From positions 71,546-119,023 of the forward strand of contig JAOZPE010000002.1 of assembly GCA_029932915.1 (NCBI GenBank): a DNA stretch of 47,478 nt. Reading direction: 5' to 3'. The notes under the pieces are model-generated. The model saw nothing but the letters and a program-made list of their open reading frames with translations, was not told where the DNA came from and did not search any database. Of this stretch, positions 1 to 8,621 are shown piece by piece; position 1 is the first letter of the stretch; every line of letters starts with the position of its first letter. Origin of the DNA: Candidatus Krumholzibacteriia bacterium (GTDB lineage Bacteria > Krumholzibacteriota > Krumholzibacteriia > JAJRXK01). The position numbers and the translations under genes are program-made.

Positions 1-2022
1 CTTCAGGTTCGTCTCGTGGATGCGGGCGAAGGAGCGCACCAGTACCGCCTTGGCTCCGAGGTGGCGGGGCTCCATGGCGGCATGCTCGCGTGAGCTGCCC
101 TCTCCGTAGTTCTCGTCGCCGACGGCGATCCAGCCCTTGCCGGCCGCCTTGTAGGCGCGGGCCACCTTGGAGAAGGCGTCGATGCTGCCGTCGAGCTGGT
201 TCTTGCCCCTTCCCACCTCGTCGCGGAAGGCATTGACCGCGCCGATGAAGAGGTTGTCGCTGATGTTGTCGAGATGACCGCGGAAACGCAGCCACGGCCC
301 GGCCGGCGAGATGTGGTCGGTGGTGCACTTGCCCTTGGCCTTGAGCAGGACGAAGAGATCCTCGAAGTCCTTGCCGTCCCAGGGCTCGAAGGGAGTGAGC
401 AGTTGCAGGCGTTCGCTGTCGGGGGCGACCTTCACCTCGACCTCGCCGCTGTCTTCGACGGGGGGGAGGAAATAGGAGGTGTCCCCGGGGTCGAAGCCGC
501 GGCGGGGCAGCTCATCGCCGAAGGGCGGCTCGAGTTTGAAGGTGCTTCCATCTTCGGCGGTGAGGGTGTCGGTCAGCGGGTTGAAGTCGAGGCGCCCGGC
601 CAGGGCCAGGGCGGTGACGATCTCCGGGCTGCCGATGAAGGCGTGGGTCTCGGGATTGCCGTCGTTGCGCTTGCGGAAGTTGCGGTTGTAGGAGGTGACG
701 ATGCTGTTGGGCTGGCCCTGGGGCACGTCGTCACGCTGCCACTGCCCGATGCAGGGTCCGCAGGCATTGGCCAGCACCACGCCGCCGATCCCGGTGAGGG
801 TCTCCAACTGGCCGTCGCGTTCGATGGTGGCCCGCACCTGCTCGCTGCCCGGGGTGATGAGGAACTGCGTGTGGGCCTTCAGCCCCTTCTCCAGGGCCTG
901 CCGGGCCAGGTTCGCCGAGCGGTCGATGTCCTCGTAGCTCGAGTTCGTGCACGAGCCGATCAAAGCGGCCGACAGCTCCATGGGGTAGCCACTCTCGCGG
1001 GCGTCGGCGGCCATCTTCGAGATGGGATGGGCCAGGTCGGGGGTGTGGGGTCCCACCAGGTGCGGTTCGAGGGTGGACAGGTCGATCTCGACGATCTCGT
1101 CGTAGTAGTCCTCCGGATGGGCCAGCACCTCCGGATCGGCGGTGAGCTCGGCCGCGTGCTCGCGGGCCAGCCTGGCGACCTCGCCGCGCTCGGTGGCCTC
1201 CAGATAGGCCGCCATGCGCTCGTCGAAGGGGAAGAGGCTGGTGGTCGCCCCCAGCTCGGCTCCCATGTTGCAGATCGTGGCCTTGCCGGTGCACGAGATG
1301 CTGCGGGTGCCCTCGCCGAAGTACTCGACGATCTTGCCCGTGCCGCCCTTGACCGTGAGCAATCCGGCCAGCTTGAGGATGACGTCCTTGGGTGCGGTCC
1401 AACCGTTCAGTGAACCGGTGAGCTTGACCCCGATGAGCCGGGGCCACAGCACCTGCCAGGGCATGCCCACCATGGCGTCGACCGCATCGGCCCCGCCCAC
1501 GCCGACCGCGATCATGCCCAGACCGCCCGCGTTGGGGGTGTGGCTGTCCGTCCCGATCATCATCATGCCCGGGGCGGCGTAGTTCTCCAGCACCACCTGG
1601 TGGATGATGCCGGCACCCGGCTTCCAGAAGCCGATGCCGTACTTCCTGGACGCGGTGCGCAGGAACTCGTAGACCTCGCCGTTCTCCTCCTCGGCGGTCC
1701 GCAGATCCTCGGCCGCGCCGGTGTGGGCCCGGATGAGGTGGTCACAGTGGACCGTGCTGGGGGTGGCCACCTTCTTCTTGCCCGCGGAGATGAACTGCAG
1801 CAGGGCCATCTGGGCGGTGGCGTCCTGCATGGCGACGCGGTCGGGACGCAGATCGACCACGCTGGAACCGCGGGTGGGGGCCTGGCTGCGGTCCACCAGA
1901 TGGCTGAAGAGGATCTTCTCGGCCAAGGTCAGCGGGTGTCCGAGGACCTTGCGGCCCTCCTCGTGGCGGTCGGCGAATCCCCGATAGGCCGTCTCGATGG
2001 CCTGCAACCAGTTCTTGTCCAT
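1..2022 (-). CDS. acn: Aconitate hydratase, mitochondrial-type (3' end outside window)
   Basis: Isomerises citrate to isocitrate in the TCA cycle through a [4Fe-4S] cluster. It reads leftward from ATG at 2022 and is open to base 1, giving 674 residues. Mitochondrial-type aconitases are about 750-780 residues, so roughly 80-100 C-terminal residues lie outside. Cluster ligands are visible as SCTNSS (C358) and ACGPCIGQW (C421, C424); these numbers coincide with those of mature pig heart aconitase. [13 protein letters not shown] and [18 protein letters not shown] are further family signatures. It faces a divergent DUF481 gene across a 175-base gap. A possible leftward promoter, TTACTG-N17-TTCTAT, lies near 2125-2155 but is weak. 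Family assignment is very secure. Confidence 0.97.
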   Translation of the reverse strand, partial: MDKNWLQAIETAYRGFADRHEEGRKVLGHPLTLAEKILFSHLVDRSQAPTRGSSVVDLRPDRVAMQDATAQMALLQFISAGKKKVATPSTVHCDHLIRAHTGAAEDLRTAEEENGEVYEFLRTASRKYGIGFWKPGAGIIHQVVLENYAAPGMMMIGTDSHTPNAGGLGMIAVGVGGADAVDAMVGMPWQVLWPRLIGVKLTGSLNGWTAPKDVILKLAGLLTVKGGTGKIVEYFGEGTRSISCTGKATICNMGAELGATTSLFPFDERMAAYLEATERGEVARLAREHAAELTADPEVLAHPEDYYDEIVEIDLSTLEPHLVGPHTPDLAHPISKMAADARESGYPMELSAALIGSCTNSSYEDIDRSANLARQALEKGLKAHTQFLITPGSEQVRATIERDGQLETLTGIGGVVLANACGPCIGQWQRDDVPQGQPNSIVTSYNRNFRKRNDGNPETHAFIGSPEIVTALALAGRLDFNPLTDTLTAEDGSTFKLEPPFGDELPRRGFDPGDTSYFLPPVEDSGEVEVKVAPDSERLQLLTPFEPWDGKDFEDLFVLLKAKGKCTTDHISPAGPWLRFRGHLDNISDNLFIGAVNAFRDEVGRGKNQLDGSIDAFSKVARAYKAAGKGWIAVGDENYGEGSSREHAAMEPRHLGAKAVLVRSFARIHETNLK

Positions 2023-2197
2023 GACGCGATCCCTTCTCAGAGGTGGCGGAGGGCCTCGGCCGGGCGTTCCTTCCGGCGCGCGAGCATCCGGGGCTGGAGG
2101 CCGAGGCGGGTTCCGGCGGCAAATATAGAAGCTGCTGCGCTTTCGACCAGTAAGGTATGGTACCGCAGGAGTCCCCGAAGGAGGAGACGATACGACG

Positions 2198-2974
2198 ATG
2201 ACGCATCGCGCACGCTGGTTCGCGTTGATCCCGGCGCTCACCGCGCTGGTTCTCACTGGTCCCGTTCGCCCCTGTCCGGCCCAGATCGTCAACACCCTCC
2301 GGGGCTTCTCCGACGAGGAACCGGGCTTCGACGGCGAGCTGAGCCTGTACATGGACCTGGCCCAGGGGAACACCGAATACCAGGAGTTCAGTGGCTCGTT
2401 GACCTTCCAGTGGAAGGGCCGGCGGCAGCGGGTGCGAGTGCTGAGCTCGGGACGCTGGAAGACCGCCCGCGGGGAGGACGTGGCCAACGCCAGCAGCGGT
2501 CACCTGCGCCACAACTGGTGGTTCGCCCACCGGTGGGGGACCATCGTCTTCGTGCAGAACCAGCACGACCGCTTCCAGCGCCTGAAGAGCCGTTTCCTGT
2601 TGGGTGGCGGCCTGCGCTGGGATCTGCATCGCTCGCGCGCCTTCGACGCCTTCGTCGGCATGACCACCATGCTGGAGAACGAGCGGCTCGAGGGCGACGG
2701 CCGCTCGGAGCCCCGGCGCCAGCGCATGTCCTCGTTCCTGTCCCTCCTCTTCGATCTCAACGATCACGCCACCTTCGACATGGTGGCCTTCTACCAACCC
2801 CGGTGGGCCGATTTCTCCGACTTCCGCTCGTCCCTGCAGGCCCGGTTGAAGACCGATGTGGTGGCCCAGCTCTACTTCGAGCTGAACTTCTCGCACCGCT
2901 ACGATTCCCGACCACCGGAGGGGGTCAAACGGGACGATTGGACCCTGCGGACGGGTCTGGGGATGAAGTTCTGA
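2198..2974 (+). CDS. DUF481-family outer-membrane beta-barrel protein
   Basis: Protein of 258 residues with an N-terminal signal peptide (roughly 1-29, ending PCPAQ). The rest is alternating aromatic/polar strands typical of a small barrel, ending in an aromatic residue (GLGMKF) as outer-membrane proteins do. The [19 protein letters not shown] segment and the length resemble the DUF481 (YdiY-like) family, whose function is unknown. The ATG follows GGAGGAG by 11 bases. The last 50 bases overlap, tail to tail, the end of the MATE gene on the other strand. The DUF481 call is by pattern; the outer-membrane location is inference. Confidence 0.75.
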   Translation: MTHRARWFALIPALTALVLTGPVRPCPAQIVNTLRGFSDEEPGFDGELSLYMDLAQGNTEYQEFSGSLTFQWKGRRQRVRVLSSGRWKTARGEDVANASSGHLRHNWWFAHRWGTIVFVQNQHDRFQRLKSRFLLGGGLRWDLHRSRAFDAFVGMTTMLENERLEGDGRSEPRRQRMSSFLSLLFDLNDHATFDMVAFYQPRWADFSDFRSSLQARLKTDVVAQLYFELNFSHRYDSRPPEGVKRDDWTLRTGLGMKF

Positions 2975-4325
2975 GGGTCGAGCCGACGCGAAGGCCAAGG
3001 GTGAGCACCCGCGCGGCCATGAAGACGCTCAGCGACAACCACAACAGGTGGACGTCCTGGCGGCGCCAGGCCAGCGCGGCGAAGGGGAGGAATCCCACGG
3101 TCGCGGCCACCAGCATCGCCCGGCTCAGGACGCGGCCCCGGACCAGACCGATGAAGTAGCCGTCGAGCGCGTAGGCCAGCGATCCCATTCCCAGCACGGG
3201 GAAGAGCCAGCCCGACAGCCGGGTCGTCCACTCCAGGACCTCGGCGTGGTTGGTGAGCAGCCCGAAGAGGACGCCGCCGAAGAGATGGAAGGCCAGGGCG
3301 ACCGTGAGACCGATGAGCAGGCTCCAACCCAGGGACATCCGCAGCAGACGCCGCAGGCTGTGGCGGTCGCCGGCGCCGTCGAAGATCCCGGCCAGGCTCT
3401 CGGTGGCGAAGGCGATGCCGTCGATGAAGAAGGCGGCCAGGGTCACCACCTGCTTCACCACCGCGGTGGCCGCCAGCAGCACCGCCCCGAGCATCGAGGC
3501 GAGATTCATGAAGACGGCGAAGACCGAGATCAAGGCCAGGGTACGCACGAGGATGTCTCGGTTGAAGGTGATCGCCGCCCTCAGCAGCCGGCCCCGCACC
3601 GCTCGTCCGGCGAGATCGGCCAGGGGCAGGTTCCGAAGCTGGGGGAGGGCCAGGCCCGCCGCGACGGCCAGCATGAGGTACTGGCTGAGGGCGGTGGCCG
3701 CACCGGCCCCGGCGGCGGCCAGCTTCCAGTGGACGATGAAGAGGTAGTCCAGCAGTACGTTGGCTCCGTTGCCCACCAGCGACATCGCCAGCACCCGGCT
3801 TCCCTGCTCGCGTCCGAGGAACCAGCCCAGCAGCACGAAGTTCACCAGGCTCGCCGGAGCGCCCCAGATCCGCGCGCGGAAGTAGGCGCTGCCCGCCGCC
3901 TCCACGTCCGGGCTGCCCTGCAGGGCCCAGAATCCGAACTTCATCAGGGGCCGGCTCAGGATCAACAGGGCCGCGCCGATGGCCACGGCGACCAGGACCC
4001 CGTGCAGCATCACCACCACCGCGTCGTCGCTGCGGTCCCGGCCGACGGCCTGGGCCGTCAGTCCGGTGGTGCCCATGCGCAGGAATCCGAAGGTCCAGTA
4101 GAGGTAGTCGAAGAGGACGGCTCCCAGGGCCACCCCGGCCAGGTAGCGGATCTCGCTGAGGTGGCCCAGCAGGGCGGTGTCGACGAGCCCGGCCAGGGGA
4201 ACCATGAGGTTGGCCAGGATGTTGAAGGCGGCCAGACGCCAGAGGCGGCGCCCCAGCGGGTCCGGAGGCGTTGCGGCGGCCGGAGGGGAGGAAGCCGCGT
4301 CTCCTTCTTGCTCGCGCCGGGTCAT
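2925..4325 (-). CDS. MATE-family efflux protein (DinF/NorM-like)
   Basis: Integral membrane protein of 466 residues with about twelve hydrophobic segments in two similar halves, matching the multidrug and toxic compound extrusion (MATE) fold. The family exports drugs or metabolites in exchange for Na+ or H+. The first helix region (NILANLMVPLAGLVDTALLG) has the MATE pattern of a conserved P followed by D-x-x-x-L-G, and GTTGLTAQAVGRD lies in the next loop, as in DinF-type members. The ATG lies 7 bases after the stop of the upstream gene and has no strong ribosome site, so translational coupling is likely. Its 3' end overlaps the convergent DUF481 gene by 50 bases. Substrate unknown. Confidence 0.88.
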   Translation of the reverse strand: MTRREQEGDAASSPPAAATPPDPLGRRLWRLAAFNILANLMVPLAGLVDTALLGHLSEIRYLAGVALGAVLFDYLYWTFGFLRMGTTGLTAQAVGRDRSDDAVVVMLHGVLVAVAIGAALLILSRPLMKFGFWALQGSPDVEAAGSAYFRARIWGAPASLVNFVLLGWFLGREQGSRVLAMSLVGNGANVLLDYLFIVHWKLAAAGAGAATALSQYLMLAVAAGLALPQLRNLPLADLAGRAVRGRLLRAAITFNRDILVRTLALISVFAVFMNLASMLGAVLLAATAVVKQVVTLAAFFIDGIAFATESLAGIFDGAGDRHSLRRLLRMSLGWSLLIGLTVALAFHLFGGVLFGLLTNHAEVLEWTTRLSGWLFPVLGMGSLAYALDGYFIGLVRGRVLSRAMLVAATVGFLPFAALAWRRQDVHLLWLSLSVFMAARVLTLGLRVGSTLRTSSPDPSAGSNRPV

Positions 4326-4332
4326 CGCCGGG

Positions 4333-5223
4333 TCACTGCACCTCGATCACGGGTTGGGTCTTCTTGCGGCCTCCGTACTGGAACTGGAAACCGTGTTCGT
4401 TCCGGTCGGTGAGCACCATCAACTCGAGGAACCACGCCTCCTGGCAGGTGGGCAGGGTGGCCTCGATCCGCGCCCGCCAGGGTTCGATGCTCGCTCTCAT
4501 GGCCTGGGGCAGACCGTCCTCGAAGGGAATGCGGTCGTCTCCGATCGGGCCGTGGTCGAGTGCGTCGTCCAGGGCGGCGAGCCATTCCTGCTGGGCGACG
4601 TCGAGCTCGTCGAGGGCCCGCAGCGCCCGGCGTGCGTTCTCCAGTTGGTGGATGAAGCCCTTGCGCAGTTCACTGCGGGCTTCGGACAGCTTCACCATCT
4701 CGAGCGAATCGGGCTGCGCCTGGCGGCACCGCGGGGGATTCCATTGGAGATCGCAGATCGCCGTGACCGTGGTGAGGAAGAGGTATTCGCCGGGACCCAT
4801 TTCCTCCACCAGCAGGAGGGAGTCGCGCGCCGCGAGGAAGGAGGCGGCCACCCGGGCCACGCCCATTCCTCCCTTGGCCATCTTCAGGCCGATCTTCAGC
4901 TTCTCCAGTCCCTTGGCCTCGTCGAGGCGGCGTTCCTGGTCAGCGAGGTGCTCGAGTGCATGGAGGAAGGCGGTCCCGTCGTCGGGAAGGTTCTCGCGTA
5001 CCCTGAGGTAGCTCTCCAGGCGTTCGGCCCTCAGGCGTCCGTCCAGGGGCGGGACGTAGTCGTCGATCCCACCGTAGAGCTGCACCAGCTCCTTGCGCTG
5101 TTTCTCCAGCGAATCCACCGGCAACTGGTGCTTCAGCGAACGCACGAGCAGCCAGGACGACACCAGTCCGATCAACAGGACCAGGGCGACGAGAACTCCA
5201 CATCCGATCATGAACTTGCGCAC
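4333..5223 (-). CDS. Membrane-anchored protein of unknown function
   Basis: Not recognised. 296 residues starting at GTG, with a good GGAGG site 7 bases upstream. Residues about 5-27 form one hydrophobic helix (signal anchor). The remainder is mostly charged and helical: a heptad-like stretch around DQERRLDEAKGLEKLKIGLK, a glycine/alanine-rich segment GGMGVARVAASFLAARDS, and a central EYLFLTTVTAICDLQW stretch. The only cysteines apart from the anchor are a C-D and a C-R pair in the middle and one near the end. It sits between a secreted PLD-like enzyme (66 bases upstream) and a MATE exporter (7 bases downstream), so the three are probably co-transcribed. A role at the cell envelope is the only reasonable inference. 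Confidence 0.7.
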   Translation of the reverse strand: MRKFMIGCGVLVALVLLIGLVSSWLLVRSLKHQLPVDSLEKQRKELVQLYGGIDDYVPPLDGRLRAERLESYLRVRENLPDDGTAFLHALEHLADQERRLDEAKGLEKLKIGLKMAKGGMGVARVAASFLAARDSLLLVEEMGPGEYLFLTTVTAICDLQWNPPRCRQAQPDSLEMVKLSEARSELRKGFIHQLENARRALRALDELDVAQQEWLAALDDALDHGPIGDDRIPFEDGLPQAMRASIEPWRARIEATLPTCQEAWFLELMVLTDRNEHGFQFQYGGRKKTQPVIEVQ

Positions 5224-5289
5224 GGGACCACCTCCGGTTGGCTGGGCTCGTCGAGGGTGACATGCTCCGGCGCTTTCGCCAAGAGCAGG

Positions 5290-6582
5290 CTACCGGGCGA
5301 CCCGCGGTTTCTCATACCGCGCCCCCGGTTGCACCGTCTCCACGTAGCCGCTGTCCCACAGGCTCTGGAAGAATGCCTCCAGCCGGGCGGCCAGGGCCTT
5401 GTCCTCCATGACCAGGCCGACGTTGCGGGAGGTGTGGAAATAGCTCTTCTCCCAGTTGGACGTGCCCACCCAGGCCCTCGCTCCGTCCACGACCAGGTAC
5501 TTGGCGTGGATCACCCGGGCGAAGGGGACGAATCCGCCCGACCAGGGAGGAATCGTGGCCAGCTTCACCGTGATGTGCTCGAGGCACTGCAGGCTCTGCA
5601 GCCCACGGATGGTGGCACCTCCCTTGGACCAGTCGGCCACGATCATCTCCACCTCGACCCCGCGGGCCGCGGCCGCGCGCAAGGCATCCTCCAGCACGTT
5701 CCAGTAGCGGTGGTCGCGGCCGATGGCCTTGTACGACAGCAATTGAACGCGGATGCTTCGTTGGGCACCGTCCAGCAGGGAGACGATCCGGGGCAGATCC
5801 CAGTCGCCGGGATCGGGCAGGAAGCCGGTGGGGCTGAAGGCGCAGTGGTAGCCCTCGGGCAGGGGCGTATCGAGCGGAGGGAAGTGGGGGATGGCTTCGC
5901 CATGGGCCAGGGCCCAGTCGTAGTCGAAGACACGGGCGAGCTTCCCGGTGAGGGTGGGGTCGTGGATCCGCAGCCCGAGTTCCTGGATGTGGGCCAGCGA
6001 GCGCCAGTCGAAGTTCTGGCTGCCCAGGTAGGCTTCACGCCGGTCGATCACGAAGTACTTGGCGTGCAGGACGCCTCCCATGACCGATGCGACATCGAAG
6101 AGGGTCACCTCGATTCCCTCATGGGCGTCGAGGCGGTCGAGGGTCTCCGGGTAGGTGCGGTAGAACTTCTTCTCGGCCAGGAATCGCACCCGTACCCCGC
6201 GTTCGGCGGCGGCCTCGATGGCCTCGATCACCGCCTCGAGCCTTCCGGCCACCTCGGGGTGGGCCGTCCGCAGGCTGTCCGGCGCATTGGAGACGTAGAA
6301 TTCGGCGAAGTCGAGGGTCCTGGTGGCCCCGGCGATCATCTCCAGCCACACCGCCGGTGCGTCGGCGATGTCCGGATGGTCGAGGGTGGTCTCCACCGGC
6401 CAGCTCTCGACGAGTTCGACCGGGGAAGGATCGCCGGCCATGACGGCCTGCCCCGCGGCGCCGCCGGCCTGTGCCGCAACCGCCGGCCAGGCGATGGCGG
6501 CGAGGCTGCCGATGAGGCCCAGGAGGAAGGGTCGTGCCGCAGCGCCGCCGAGACGGGGGATCCAATCACAGCCGCACACCAT
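5290..6582 (-). CDS. Secreted phospholipase D-superfamily protein, PLD3/PLD4/K4-like
   Basis: 430 residues with two HKD motifs: HAKYFVID (H173, K175, D180) followed by LGSQNFDWRSL, and HAKYLVVD (H359, K361, D366) followed by VGTSNWEKSYF. The surrounding text resembles animal PLD3/PLD4 and vaccinia K4 more than cardiolipin synthases: DWRSL-x(5)-ELG after the first motif and Y-F-H-T after the second. PLD3/4 are 5' exonucleases and lysophospholipid enzymes; the substrate here is unknown. An in-frame ATG lies further upstream at 6744, but ATG 6582 is preferred because GGAGG sits 6 bases before it and it leads straight into a signal peptide (FLLGLIGSLAAIAWPAVAAQA). A leftward promoter is proposed at 6633-6661. 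Exported to the periplasm or beyond. Confidence 0.88.
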   Translation of the reverse strand: MVCGCDWIPRLGGAAARPFLLGLIGSLAAIAWPAVAAQAGGAAGQAVMAGDPSPVELVESWPVETTLDHPDIADAPAVWLEMIAGATRTLDFAEFYVSNAPDSLRTAHPEVAGRLEAVIEAIEAAAERGVRVRFLAEKKFYRTYPETLDRLDAHEGIEVTLFDVASVMGGVLHAKYFVIDRREAYLGSQNFDWRSLAHIQELGLRIHDPTLTGKLARVFDYDWALAHGEAIPHFPPLDTPLPEGYHCAFSPTGFLPDPGDWDLPRIVSLLDGAQRSIRVQLLSYKAIGRDHRYWNVLEDALRAAAARGVEVEMIVADWSKGGATIRGLQSLQCLEHITVKLATIPPWSGGFVPFARVIHAKYLVVDGARAWVGTSNWEKSYFHTSRNVGLVMEDKALAARLEAFFQSLWDSGYVETVQPGARYEKPRVAR

Positions 6583-6632
6583 TGGGCACCTCCAGCAGGG
6601 GGAAGGGTTCGGGGGGGACGCCGATGCAAGCC

Positions 6633-6661
6633 ACACTAGCAGGTGCCCGCAGACGCGGGAA
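6633..6661 (-). promoter_or_regulatory. Candidate promoter of the PLD-like gene
   Basis: Read leftward: TTCCCG, 17 bases, TAGTGT. The -35 is a partial match to the TTGCCC form seen elsewhere in the window; the spacing is exact. It lies about 50 bases ahead of the PLD start codon. Confidence 0.4.
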
Positions 6662-6766
6662 GGAGAAGGCGCCGTCCCCTCCGGTGCGGGTACGGGTCCG
6701 CCGGACGGAGGCCACGTTCGAGACCGCGGCCGGGTGGAAGGCACCGTCGCCGGCCCGCATCGGCGG

Positions 6767-6795
6767 TTGCCCTGGGACGGGGCCTTCTCTACACT
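6767..6795 (+). promoter_or_regulatory. Promoter of rpiB-tal
   Basis: TTGCCC, exactly 17 bases, TACACT. Both hexamers are identical to those ahead of carbamate kinase at 17101-17129. Expected start of transcription is near 6802, leaving a leader of about 90 bases. Confidence 0.65.
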
Positions 6796-6892
6796 TCTTC
6801 TCCGCCGCTACGGTGGCGTCCGGCCCCTTGGGCCGCTGCCTCGCCCGATGCGCCCGAGTGGCTGCCCTTCAACCCCGGAAAGGTCGATCGCC

Positions 6893-7357
6893 ATGTCCCT
6901 GCGAAGCGTCGCCATCGGATGCGATCACGGTGGCTTTCCCCTGAAGCACACGGTCATGGAAACGGTGGAGGCCCTGGGCCTGAAGCCCATCGACTGCGGC
7001 ACCGACAGCGAGGCGTCGGTCGACTACCCCGACTACGCCTCGGCGGTGGCCCGCAAGATCATCGAAGGCGAAGCCCAACGCGGCATCGTCATCTGCGGCA
7101 GCGGGGTGGGCGCCTGCGTGGCGGTCAACAAGGTGGCCGGGATCCGCGCCGGTCTGTGCCACGATTGCTACTCGGCGCACCAGGGGGTCGAGCATGACGA
7201 CATGAACGTCCTGTGCCTGGGCGCCCGCATCGTGGGGGCCAACCTGGCCGACGAGCTGGTGCGCGCGTTCCTCGAGGCCGAGTTCACCGGCGAGGAGCGC
7301 CACGAGCGGCGCAAGGCCAAGGTCCTGGAGATGGAGAGGACGCAGAAACCCCTGTGA
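6893..7357 (+). CDS. rpiB: Ribose-5-phosphate isomerase B
   Basis: 154-residue RpiB/LacAB-family sugar-phosphate isomerase; interconverts ribulose-5- and ribose-5-phosphate in the cytoplasm. Diagnostic pieces are the N-terminal IGCDHGGFPLK (substrate-binding Asp-His), the catalytic cysteine C68 in VICGSGVGACVAVNKV, and HDDMNVLCLGARIVG, where RpiB binds the phosphate. Length is normal for RpiB. The upstream promoter matches the window consensus. Transaldolase starts 54 bases after its stop, so the two form a non-oxidative pentose-phosphate operon. Confidence 0.96.
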   Translation: MSLRSVAIGCDHGGFPLKHTVMETVEALGLKPIDCGTDSEASVDYPDYASAVARKIIEGEAQRGIVICGSGVGACVAVNKVAGIRAGLCHDCYSAHQGVEHDDMNVLCLGARIVGANLADELVRAFLEAEFTGEERHERRKAKVLEMERTQKPL

Positions 7358-7411
7358 GCCGGGCTGCATCCGGCTTCGGCCGCCCCAATATCTTCTTCGA
7401 GGAGTCATCGC

Positions 7412-8518
7412 ATGAGTGAGAATCCGCTACGCCGTCTCCATGAATTCGGTCAGTCCTTCTGGTGGGATTCGCTGGGCCGCGCGTTTCTGCGCGACGGAAC
7501 CATCGCCCGCCTGCGCGACGAGGACGACATGCGGGGCATCACCAGCAATCCCAGCATCTTCCAGGCGGCGCTGTCCGGTGACGACTACGATGACGAGATC
7601 GCCCGTCTGGCGAAGAAGGGCTTCGACCACGAAGAGATCTTCTGGGAACTGGCGGTGCAGGACATCCGCGAGGCCTGCGATCTGCTCGCGGGGGTCTACG
7701 AGCGCAGCGGCGGGGCGGACGGCTTCGTCAGCCTCGAGGTCGATCCGCGTCTGGCCTACGACATGGAGACGACGGTGAAGGAGGTCGACCGGCTCTGGGA
7801 ATGGGTGGACCGGCCCAACCTCATGGTGAAGGTACCGGCGACGGCCGAGGGGATGGAGGCCATCCGCCGCTCGCTCGAGAAGGGCCGCAACATCAACGTC
7901 ACCCTGTTGTTCGGCCGCGGCGCCTACCGCCAGGTGATGGAGGCCTACCTGCAGGCTCTCGAGGCGCGGCTCGAGCAGGGGCTTCCGTTGGAGAGGGTGG
8001 CCTCGGTGGCCTCTTTCTTCGTGAGCCGTCTGGACACCCTCGTCGACAGCCGGCTGGAGGAAGTGGGAAGTGAGCGGGCACTCGCTCTGCGGGGCAAGGC
8101 CGCCGTGGCCAACGCCAAGCTGGCCTACCAGGATTTCCTGGAGGTCTTCGACGGGCCCCGGTGGGAGGCCCTGAAGGCGGCCGGGGCGAGGGTCCAGCGT
8201 CCCCTGTGGGCATCGACCAGCACGAAGAATCCGGCCTATCCCGACACCCTGTACGTCGATCCCCTGATCGGCCGCGACACGGTGAACACCCTCCCCACGG
8301 TCACTGTCGAGGCCTACCGCGATCACGGCGATCCGGCTCCGGACCGGGTTCTCCAGGACGTCGAGGCATCTTCACGCGATCTTCACGGGATCGAGGAGCT
8401 GGGAGTGTCCATACTGGACGCGACCGATCAACTGCTTCGCGAGGGCGTCGAGAAGTTCGAGAAGAGCTTCGACGAACTGCTCGCCGCCCTGAAGAAGAAA
8501 GTGGAGGCCGTGCGTTGA
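7412..8518 (+). CDS. tal: Transaldolase
   Basis: Transfers a dihydroxyacetone unit between sedoheptulose-7-phosphate and glyceraldehyde-3-phosphate. 368 residues, the longer Tal form known from actinobacteria and cyanobacteria. The Schiff-base lysine is K140 in LMVKVPATAEG. Other signatures are MRGITSNPSIFQAA near the N-terminus, NINVTLLFG and ASTSTKNPAYPDTLYVDPLIG. The ATG is preceded by GGAG. It pairs with rpiB just upstream. Sedoheptulose-7-phosphate made here is also the substrate of the GmhA-like isomerase at 45888-46484. A 7-bp hairpin (8537-8560) lies beyond the stop but lacks a T-run. Confidence 0.96.
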   Translation: MSENPLRRLHEFGQSFWWDSLGRAFLRDGTIARLRDEDDMRGITSNPSIFQAALSGDDYDDEIARLAKKGFDHEEIFWELAVQDIREACDLLAGVYERSGGADGFVSLEVDPRLAYDMETTVKEVDRLWEWVDRPNLMVKVPATAEGMEAIRRSLEKGRNINVTLLFGRGAYRQVMEAYLQALEARLEQGLPLERVASVASFFVSRLDTLVDSRLEEVGSERALALRGKAAVANAKLAYQDFLEVFDGPRWEALKAAGARVQRPLWASTSTKNPAYPDTLYVDPLIGRDTVNTLPTVTVEAYRDHGDPAPDRVLQDVEASSRDLHGIEELGVSILDATDQLLREGVEKFEKSFDELLAALKKKVEAVR

Positions 8519-8621
8519 CGATTCCCTTCTTCGTCCCGGCAGGCGGTACCGCTCCTGCCGCTTCGATGGGTGACGCCGTCGCTGCCGTGACCGTGCCCGG
8601 TCCGGCGGTGGCCGGGATGGA

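Larger units (their letters stand above)
6583..6892. other. Divergent intergenic region between the PLD-like gene and rpiB
   Basis: 310 bases without a convincing gene. It holds two oppositely facing promoter candidates (leftward 6633-6661, rightward 6767-6795), the PLD ribosome site, and an untranslated leader of about 90 bases ahead of rpiB. No stable terminator was seen. Confidence 0.6.

Noticed and set aside
4177-6639. An 820-codon plus-strand reading frame opposite the PLD cluster
   Set aside because: Covers three genes of the opposite strand; the PLD motifs are unmistakable on the minus strand.
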